In this document: positions 56,275 to 64,000 of the stretch, piece by piece
How the letters are laid out: every line of letters starts with the position of its first letter
How positions within the stretch are numbered: the first letter of the stretch is position 1
From: Plazaster borealis
Lineage: Eukaryota; Echinodermata; Asteroidea; Forcipulatida; Labidiasteridae
Reading direction: 5' to 3'
DNA: 64,000 bases
Assembly: GCA_021014325.1 (NCBI GenBank)
Contig: CM037474.1
Span: forward strand, 248,001-312,000
Program-made: the position numbers and the translations under genes
The notes under the pieces: model-generated
What the model was told of the DNA's origin: nothing
The model's database searches: none
What the model saw: the letters and a program-made list of their open reading frames with translations, nothing else

Positions 56275-56360
56275 CACTAGCCACTGTACGTAATGTACAT
56301 GTACATGTACATACTGTACATAATGTACTTGTACAGTCTGTACATACGTATGTACACGAG
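56275..56360. repeat. GTACAT-rich palindromic cluster upstream of ALDH1L2
   Basis: GTACATGTACATGTACATAC followed by TGTACATAATGTACTTGTAC and TACATACGTATGTACACG. This tract of alternating GTAC palindromes lies about 190-260 bp upstream of the exon 1 ATG, in the likely promoter. TACATGTA-type words are frequent across the window. Confidence 0.6.
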
Positions 56361-56754
56361 AGAGTGCGTCACCGCGTCGTCGTCGAGCTAGTTGAGGTCA
56401 CAGGTCGTCCACGAAAACTCCTGATTTGCATACAGTGGGACTTGGTATGAGACGCATTTTGTGATTGGCCGGAAGATCGTAATTCGCAGCACAGTGGCGC
56501 GGCTTTTCAAGTTGTATGGCCCGATTTTTGCCAAAATAATTTTTTTGAACTTTTTTTTTTCACTGACTGAATTTCGACAGATGATGCTGTTTCAAACTAA
56601 AAATGAAAAACAGACACAACTTCGCATATGCCAAGGAGAATGCACGTAAACTTATTTGTACATGGCATGAAGAATAATGTGCAATTGGAATACACTATGT
56701 AACGTTTCTCAGATTGAAGTTTTGGGGAATAAAAAGTGATATCTTTTTCCATAA

Positions 56755-56882
56755 CCGCAGTACTTTGAAGTGAAAAGTTTCTATTATTGCATTATACTAT
56801 CCAAAGCTGCGTACCTCTTACCAAGTAGGTTTTTATTGGCATTAATTTTCAGAGTCATTACCAAACGTATACAGACCCTTTA
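56755..56882. mobile_element. Half of ACGTTTGGTAAT MITE
   Basis: AGTACTTTGAAGTGAAAAGT, CCTCTTACCAAGTAGGTTTT, TCATTACCAAACGTATACAG, ending CCCTTTAA. Confidence 0.65.
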
Positions 56883-58132
56883 AATCAAAATTTTCTGGTC
56901 AAATCGGACCAAAATCGAACCTATTGCCCCGATGTTTCTGGCATAGTGGGTTGCAGATTGTACCATTTGACCACCTTGTAAACCCCAACAAGGTGCTATA
57001 TATAAATGGGTTTCATAATTCAAAAAGTACTTAATACCAGTTGTGAAAATGAGCACTTTAAGACGCTTATACCTGGACATATAGGATGAAATAACAGATT
57101 ATCTTATTCTAAATTACTTTTCGTTCTTTTATTTATTTCTCTTGATAGTTATTACTCTGCAATTATGAAAACAATTATTCAAAATATGCATAATTTTCTT
57201 TGAAAATTTACAGTAGTCTTTAAAAGTAAAAAAATAAACCGTAGATAAAGGTCTTTGTGGCCACTCAAAAAAATTGGTTTAGTTTACATAAGACTTTGTG
57301 CCTTTTCGATGTCATCATCATGCCATCATTTTTTAGCTGAAAAAATGATAAACCATTGGATGCAGAGAATCCTTGTACATGTGGTGCACGGGAATGGCCA
57401 GTGAGTTACCTTCATTTGACCATCAAACCCTGTATGAGTATGATGACATCAATTAACTTTGCAACTCTACTACTTTCTATGGTGATAAGATTGACTAAGT
57501 CATTCGTCATACATGTATGACTGTAACTTGGCTAATTAAGAATTATAAGTTAATTACATCAATTATATTTTTTTAATTACATCTCATGATAACTTCATAT
57601 CCTAAGCAATGCTAAGATAATAGTTAGTTAAATCTTTCCTATTATGCTAAGTTTGACATTTGAAGGATACAAAGTCATGGGTATTTTTACCGGAACCAAA
57701 GAATAAGACTATTGATAAAACAAAAAAACTTAACACTTTGGCAAAAACAATTGTTGTTCCGGCTACTACCAGAGCTGACAACTCTTCCTGATTCTGCAGA
57801 AAGTTCCAAAAAAATAAATCAATCTTTCCATGTTCTGATGAACAAACTTGAAAATCTCCCTGATAAAGGAAACTTTGTCCCTATTATACATACATGTACA
57901 TACTGTACATTCATACAATGGGCTTTTATATAATGCCATTTCATTTAGACCACAGCACATTAGCAAACAGACATAGCAGTGAAAAAACAATGGTCAAATG
58001 AACAAACAGCAATTTAAAAGCAAACAAATATGTTGAATATTATTGTAAATATATCCCTGATTGTTGTACAAAATCTCCCTGATTGCAAGAGGCATATGTT
58101 ATCAGCTCTGCTACACCATCAGAACAGCTTAC

Positions 58133-58508
58133 AGGGTTTGTTTACGTTTGGTAATGACTCTGAAAAGTTTTTACTTGGTAAAGTACAGCAGCTTTGGATA
58201 GCATAATGCATTTTGAAAAACTTTTCACTTAGAAGTACTGCGGTAATGGGAAAAGATATCACTTTTTATCCCCCAAAAATTTGAATCTGAGAAGCATTAC
58301 TGACAGTAACGTTTCTCAGATTGTGTATTCCAATTGCAGATCATTCTTCCTGCGTGGACATAACTGCTCCAGATTTTCGGCAATATCTCAAAAATGCTAC
58401 AACCTTTTGAAATGAAATTTTCACAGGTTAGTTTTATGGTATATATCTACAACTATAGGATTGAAACAAACAGTGGGTTCCAATTACCAAACGTATACAA
58501 TCCCTTAA
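58133..58508. mobile_element. ACGTTTGGTAAT MITE copy
   Basis: The left end is TTTACGTTTGGTAATGACTC and the right end CAATTACCAAACGTATACAA then TCCCTTAA. The interior is shared with 51200-51586. It ends 37 bp below the stop codon of the PM20D1-like gene, so it probably forms part of its 3' UTR. Confidence 0.75.
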
Positions 58509-58544
58509 ACACTGAATCAAGTTTCAAAAATTAAATTCTATGAT

Positions 58545-58744
58545 TTAGAGATGTTCTCTGTCGGCATGGTGCATGGCTATATAGTAGAACTTGACCACCT
58601 GCTCATAATTCTTTACACGGATTCTCTCATTGACACCGTGGAACCGTGGAACATCTTCGGGGTAGTTGAATGTTGGGCAGAAGCGATACATTTTATTTGT
58701 TACACAGGCGTAGTGAATGGTGTCAGTGTTTGCAATGAGAATAG
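58545..58744 (-). CDS. PM20D1: PM20D1-like last exon
   Basis: AILIANTDTIHYACVTNKMY, RFCPTFNYPEDVPRFHGVNE, then VKNYEQVVKFYY and TAA. It contains the C-terminal His of the M20 zinc site and the conserved HGVNE segment. The acceptor is ACCCTTATAG. Confidence 0.9.
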
Positions 58745-61700
58745 CTATAAGGGTTTGGGAAAGAAAAAGTGAAAAACAGAAAAAAACATTTATATCTTTT
58801 CATGATGTACCATAGTATCAAATTATGAGTTTGTTCTATCCAAGCAAACTAAGCAAACATAAGTCTACTTTTTATGTTTAATATCTCTCTTTGGCCGAGA
58901 CTAAAACTCAGTGTTAAATGTATTTTGTCCTCAATTGATTCAAATCACCTGACGTCATTGTCACAACAATTTTGGTTGCGCCATTTTGAGAGTCAACGTT
59001 CCTGTGTGTTATGCAGTGTAGTGCACTTTTAAGGCGATAGGGTGTTTACACATTAACAAGTTGACTCCCACAATGGCGAGCATGGCAGACATTAGCTGCA
59101 GTGACATTAGTGCAAGGGTCCTATAGATAGTTGACAATTGACGCCATCTTTACGGGCATTTTGGATTTTGGCCTTGAGCTGCGTCAGGTATTCTAATTGT
59201 TCTACGCAGCCAAGTGGTTCCCTGACCAATCATGCCAGGAATTTGTAATGAACTCCTGCGTGCCACACGCGGTATATGCAAAACGCATAGCTTTAAAAAA
59301 AACTTGATGTATCACTGCCTGTAAAAATGGCAGATTTTACACTGTGTGATGTCAAGTGGGAAATATCTGTACAGCAAAATGTAAAGTAAGCTTGGGCAGT
59401 TTTGACTAAAATCAAATTTGTCTGATGGTTTATTCTGAAACCCTAACCATCTATAAATGCTTCCAAATCAAATCCAGGAAATTGTCAGATTCCTTTGGAG
59501 GATTTAAGGCAAGAGGTCAAAATAACAACTGCTTTATCACTGGACCAGACATACCGACACAGGCCTGGAATTTCATCTTTGAGGTCAAGGCCATTTTATT
59601 TTGCAAAGGGCACTTCCATTGGGAAAATCTTAAAAGTCTTTAGGAAACTTTTAAAGGAGCACCAAGGCCGAGACGAGGGCAACAGAGGCCGTTGCCTCCA
59701 TGGCCTCTGTGTATTTTCTGGGCTTGATTTCACAAAGCACCAAGATTCATCTTAAGATGAGTTGTCAGTATTACCATAGTGATTTGTATTGTGACACCAA
59801 ACTTTGCATAGTAATAAGATTGATACACAGTTAAGATCAATCTTAGCTCTTTGAAATCGGCCCCAGGCCTGCCAATCTTATCCAAGTTCAAACATTCTGG
59901 TGTTGGGTTGCCATATAGTGGAGGATTCCTGAGGGTCTCTAGGTTAGGGTTTTATTAAATTTTGAGAATGAAAGTTACCTGGGGCAATGATTGCATCTGG
60001 AAAGACTTGTTTAATGCTCTGTCCAATTGTCTGGTACCCAAAGCAGTTGTCATCATACGGGGAGGTGATGGAGGCTTCTTTGCTCTGTATGACCTCCATC
60101 TTGACTCTACTGTCATTTATAAGACGTCTGTCACGATCCAAGACCTGTGTGTACAGGTCAAACATAAAAGAAGTGTTAACATAAACCTACTTATTTATTT
60201 ATGTATATACTTCTTTTTTCAAAAGTGTGTTCCTTCTTTACATAAACTTTACAATAGACTGTGCAAGTCTCGCGCGTATCGGGACGAGAAAACACGTGAA
60301 ACGAAGAACATATATTTTTCTGAAATCAAATCCGTGTTTTAAATTATATCTAATGACAAAATCTGAACAACAAAAATACTCAGTACAATTTTTATAAAAT
60401 TAGTTTGAGCTTTTATAATAAATACACAAATAATGTGTTAATTATTAGTTACACATAATTAAAACTCTGGGACAAGAATGCTTATTTGATCTTAACTTTT
60501 CAGAAACCCCTTACGCGGATTCGCGAAGGTCACACCGGCGTAAAATTAACACTTAGCGCAGTTTATAGAGGATGCTGACGCCTCAACAACCATAGACTGC
60601 AATGAAAAGGCCTCGCGTTGCAAATACACCATCTGGCAATTATCATCGCGCATCCAAAACAAGCGTTTACATAAGTTTTGTTATCGGAGTGGAGCACAAA
60701 ATTCTTAATTTTTTGCAGTAACCGGAAGCTGAGGTCAAGTTTAATTCTCGGGTTTTCTTCGTTATATTGATGAATTGATTTTACTTTCATAGTTTTTATC
60801 ACTAAGTATTACATTCCCAACAACATATATAATTTTCATAGTCATAAACTACGTTAAACTAAAATAATTGACGAAACAAAATCTCGCCCACGTAAAACTC
60901 CATATGGTTGGGACCACGGTGGTCCCGGAAGTTCGAATGAGCGCGAGACTTGCACAGCCTATTATGAACCAAGCACATGTAGGGCCACGGAGGCGAAAAA
61001 CGGAACGAAGTGGGATTGGGGCAAGCAGGGTCAAGGACATAATTTGGGGGCCTTTTGATGTATAGAACCATTCATTTGGGGAGGGGGGTGGGGCAAAGGT
61101 TCTGAATAAAAGATTAATACTACCTGCTGAATTGTCTGACTTGGATGAACTCGATGATTGATGACCGCTGTTGCAGACGGAGGAAGAACATTCAACTTGG
61201 TACAAAAAATAATACAACTATATTATGAGTATTACATTTGTAAACTAGTACATGCTGGAAGTCGTGTATGCACGCACAACTATTTCGGACACATAAGCAG
61301 AAGTCGGGTAAATTCGCTGAAGAAGTCGAAGCCGAGTGACAGGTTTATAAACCCGGCAATTCCACTGTGTAGCATGTACAGGCATGCACTCACAATGTTA
61401 CGCTTTGTCGCCTCCGTAAGGGACAACGCGTAAAGGGACAACGCATAATGGAATTCATGCTCAAAATCTCTTTTTTTAGGGGTATGTAATCTCTGATTCC
61501 AGAACTAACAATAATAATAATAGAAATACAAAATTTGTAAAACACCATCTGTCTACGATTAAGAAAAGCAAGATACTTAGAAAATCAAAGTATACAGGGG
61601 ATGTAATTAAGAGCACATTTAAGAGAGATTTGCAAACGAGTCCAAAATTCCAGCATACAATCATGACCATAGCTGATTCATGGCCGATTATTGGCCGTGG

Positions 61701-63723
61701 CTTACGGCCAAAGATTGCCGGATTCATGCTGGATGCATTCCACATTTTCTCACAGAAAAATATCTGTATGCATGTTATGAGAACGTTTGCTGTCTTTAAT
61801 TTGTGCAGTCATGTTTTCATTGAGACAACGATATTCTCAAAAACAAATTATTTCAAATGTTGTTTCAAATTAATCCCAAACGTTTTTTCAGAAATCCTGA
61901 CATCAAGTGGTTAAAAGATCAGCACAATATCTACAAGGGATACTGACAGGTATATAAATCAATTTTGGTGACAAATATTTAAAAAATTATGAGAACAGAA
62001 ACAAATATCTAAACACAAGTCTATATTGAATCGCCCTATGCCAACTTATACTGAGACGTTGTGCATTTGTTCATTTTTATTCCATGTTTACTTGAGAACA
62101 TCAGTCCGAGTGACATGAAATTTATAAATAAAGTACGGCTTTATACGATAAATACAGCTGTATAAGATACAGTAAATAGCAAAGTTGCTCACTACACACA
62201 CCAAGATATCACATTTTTTGTCGTCATGGCACCACGTTCAAAGCATCACTTTTGACATTGAACCCACTCTCAAAATTAAAGTCTCATCAAATTATCCCAT
62301 CCTATTTAGGTACACACGTGGAAACGATAATACAAACAGATCATTAAAAATCCATTGGAATGGGGCTTTCATGAAGTATTATCTGGTCGACAGTTTTCCA
62401 GTTTTCAGGGGTGAATTTACCTAGGTATTGAAGACAACCATCATCCTGTTCTCTAATTTTGGAACAGGGTTTGAGGTAGTCAATAATTAATTATTACAGA
62501 GTGTTGCTTTACCCTTCCCTCTCGCTACTCTCTCCCTCTCTTTATTTATATTTTAGTTTTTTCGGGGGTCAAATTTTACTGGGGGGACATGTGCCCCCTG
62601 TGTCCATGGATCTGCGCCAGCAGTCTCCAAGTTCTATTTCTAAACATTTGACCTTACCTTGATGCCTCCATTGAACATTGTTACTGCTGTGGTTGTATGC
62701 AGCGTAGCTCTTGTGCTTTCCTGCTTGTGCATAATACTGTAAAAAATAAAATATATACATATATTTCATTATTGGTGTTTTACCCACACACTGATACAAA
62801 TTTCCACGGGCATACTACTAAGGGAGGGATTCACCACTAGACCACCGAGATTGCCCAGTAGCTAGAAGCAGTTCAAATCCTTCAATTTAATAGATGTTAA
62901 ATTTGCATCGGGATAAAGAATATTATTTGGTTTTACCCATACACCAATGTGTGTAAAGAACTGTATACTCAGTATTTTCCCAGAGTCCTGTGAAAGAATC
63001 CACAGGCATATTACTTGGGAGGAATTCGAACCCATGACCTTTGCCACTTGAGAGCAGATGTCACACTACAAGATACATGTGAAGCGAAGATAATCCAAAA
63101 TAGACAGTTTAAGATATAAAATCCCAAATAGGAAAAATCGAGCAATCAGGTAGGAACTGAAAAACTAATTAACATGCAAGGTTCATGTCTAAGACTGGAT
63201 CGGAACCAGACTGCACAGAGATGAAAGAAATTACTCAGCCAACCTGAATGCCTAAACACTACAATCAGATACAGGAATAATACAATCCACTTTTAGAATA
63301 ATATGCATTTATTGGGAATGGTTGCTTTTAAACATTGTATCAAAGCAACATGTACTATTACTTTATTGGGTCTTAAGCATTTCTAAAACCATCATAACAA
63401 CTTTGGAGTATGCAGCACTGGCACCCAAAGGGGTGCACAGGTTGCTAATCAATCACATCAACAATCTCTACCATCGAGGTACCCATTTACTCCTGGGTAA
63501 TGGGAAACAATTATAGTTAAGTGTCTTGCTCAAGGACACAGTGTCATGAATGGGAATCAAACCCACTCTGATGACTTGGCAATCAGAAGTTGAATTGGAT
63601 AATCTAGACCAATGTTCTACGACACGCTAAGGACAACTTTGGGTTAGCCTCCTAGCCTTACCGTTTAACTAGATTCTTGAATAACCACAGGTTGGCAAAC
63701 ACAAACTTGAATGGGTAGTCCAC
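58545..63723 (-). CDS. PM20D1: M20 peptidase, PM20D1-like (3' part: last five exons)
   Basis: PM20D1 in mammals is a secreted M20 enzyme that makes and hydrolyses N-acyl amino acids, lipids that uncouple mitochondria. Five exons (63662-63723, 62658-62736, 61124-61195, 59979-60144, 58545-58744) join without a phase break into 192 C-terminal residues. Landmarks resembling the human protein: NLWLFKNLV; LHTTTAVTMFNGGIKLNVLP; NHRVHPSQTIQ; ITSPYDDNCFGYQTI; VFPDAIIAP; IANTDTIHY (human GNTDSRHF; the His is the C-terminal zinc ligand); FHGVNERIRV. The N-terminal half, with a signal peptide and the other zinc ligands, lies right of the window. Other M20A members are possible; the GVNE and NTD contexts favour PM20D1. 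Confidence 0.87.
59561..59720. mobile_element. Hairpin MITE family Y
   Basis: CAGGCCTGGAATTTCATCTT at the left, CAAGGCCATTTTATTTTGCA, then CACCAAGGCCGAGACGAGGG and GTTGCCTCCATGGCCTCTGT. It is the reverse orientation of 38107-38276 and lies in the last intron of the PM20D1-like gene. Confidence 0.8.
59979..60144 (-). CDS. PM20D1: PM20D1-like penultimate exon
   Basis: VLDRDRRLINDSRVKMEVIQ, SPYDDNCFGYQTIGQSIKQ, VFPDAIIAP. The acceptor is ACACACAG and the donor GTAACT. It resembles the human segment ending VFPEV..TAP. Confidence 0.9.
60253..60963 (-). mobile_element. Family X TIR element, full-length copy
   Basis: The left TIR is AATAGACTGTGCAAGTCTC and the right GAGACTTGCACAGCCTATT. It is about 710 bp and lacks the insertion seen in the 3.6-kb copy, so it serves as the empty-site reference. 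Minus-strand open frame 60563-60802 parallels 3905-4120 ([24 protein letters not shown]). Confidence 0.82.
61124..61195 (-). CDS. PM20D1: PM20D1-like exon
   Basis: 24 codons: LNVLPPSATAVINHRVHPSQ then TIQQ. It matches the family motif NVxPPxAxAxxNxRxHPxQT (dimerisation lid domain). Acceptor ACCAAG; donor GTAGTA. Confidence 0.92.
62658..62736 (-). CDS. PM20D1: PM20D1-like exon
   Basis: IMHKQESTRATLHTTTAVT, then MFNGGIK, following a split Arg codon. Resembles RTTTALTIFKAGVK in the human protein. Donor GTAAGG. Confidence 0.9.
62765..63260. repeat. Dispersed repeats in PM20D1-like intron
   Basis: 62765-63070 shares ACACCAATGTGTGTAAAG, CACAGGCATATTACTTGGGA and GAGATTGCCCAGTAGCTAG with 53325-53570. 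63100-63260 shares AGGAAAAATCGAGCAATCAG and AGCCAACCTGAATGCCTAA with 25190-25330. Confidence 0.6.
63365..63625 (-). mobile_element. tRNA-derived SINE (family 1), minus strand
   Basis: The reverse complement reads GCGTGTCGTAGAACATTGGT, B box GGGTTTGATTCCCATTC, then GTGTCCTTGAGCAAGACACT, CACTTAACTATAATTG and CCAGGAGTAAATGGGTACC. Confidence 0.75.
63662..63723 (-). CDS. PM20D1: PM20D1-like exon (most 5' in window)
   Basis: VDYPFKFVFANLWLFKNLVK plus two bases of a split Arg codon. NLWLF is conserved with human PM20D1 (SNLWLFEPL). The acceptor is ACTTAG and the donor GTAAGG. Upstream exons are outside the window. Confidence 0.85.
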
Positions 63724-64000
63724 CTAAGTAAAAAAGGAGGGGAAATGGAGTTATAAACACAAATAAATCATGCTTTTTATCTGATTTTCTAATTATGAGA
63801 TCCTCATGCCCCTCGCACTTATACGTGGTATGGCTAACGAGCATTCACAGTCAGCCCTCTGGCTGCGACAAATCAATAGTAAAATCCGTTCACTTGAAAA
63901 GACCCTTCTCATGAAAAATGTAAATTGTACTTCGCAAGTGTGCACTAACACTACTCGTTGGCAAAATAAGAGAACGTCCTGCTGTATGGGGCTGATGGTG

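Larger units (their letters stand above)
56361..58544. other. Intergenic region between ALDH1L2 and PM20D1-like gene
   Basis: It should contain the ALDH1L2 promoter and the 3' UTR of the PM20D1-like gene. Repeats seen: half of the ACGTTTGGTAAT MITE (56755-56882), a SINE-like phrase (about 56995-57020) and a MITE copy (58133-58508). No gene recognised. Confidence 0.55.

Overview
This is animal nuclear DNA: short coding exons with GT-AG introns, AT-rich intergenic sequence, and dense SINEs, hairpin MITEs and a broken LINE. Several repeats are of types I associate with echinoderms, most likely a sea star. One is the TTAA-flanked element whose ends read roughly TTAAAGGC..ACACGTTTGGTAATT; another is the GGGCCCAATTTCATGGC hairpin MITE. 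The taxon is inferred, not proven.

Layout. (1) 1-9417, minus strand: the first three coding exons of a mitochondrial NAD-dependent isocitrate dehydrogenase gamma-type subunit (IDH3G). The gene runs off the left edge. Its 7.8-kb intron 1 holds a ~140-bp tandem repeat, a SINE and several MITEs. (2) 12054-15608, plus strand: a complete two-exon class A (rhodopsin-type) GPCR of 383 residues, with a TTAA-flanked MITE in its intron. (3) 15.6-24.7 kb: no convincing gene. It carries a degenerate minus-strand non-LTR retrotransposon (17.4-19.4 kb), a long inverted repeat, and MITEs nested inside one another. (4) 24778-56094, minus strand: a complete 23-coding-exon gene for 10-formyltetrahydrofolate dehydrogenase. 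The spliced product is 923 residues, with every catalytic residue of the formyl-hydrolase, carrier and aldehyde dehydrogenase domains present. A far-upstream first exon encodes a mitochondrial presequence, so the product is ALDH1L2-like. (5) 58545-63723, minus strand: the last five coding exons of an M20 peptidase resembling PM20D1, running off the right edge.

Three of the four genes serve mitochondrial or mitochondria-linked metabolism (TCA cycle, one-carbon oxidation, N-acyl amino acid turnover) and share the minus strand. There is no sign that they are co-transcribed.

Most interesting signals: the presequence exon about 10 kb from an exon whose internal ATG matches the start of cytosolic ALDH1L1; a 60-bp minisatellite that has duplicated the 3' splice site and first codons of ALDH1L2 exon 21 in frame; a 2.6-kb transposon with nine copies of a 15-bp motif that also forms its subterminal sequence; and several unrelated MITE families that all begin TTAAAGG. 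I did not find a wholly new multi-gene system. No alignment or database search was possible; family calls rest on recognised motifs and on exon phases that join without a break.
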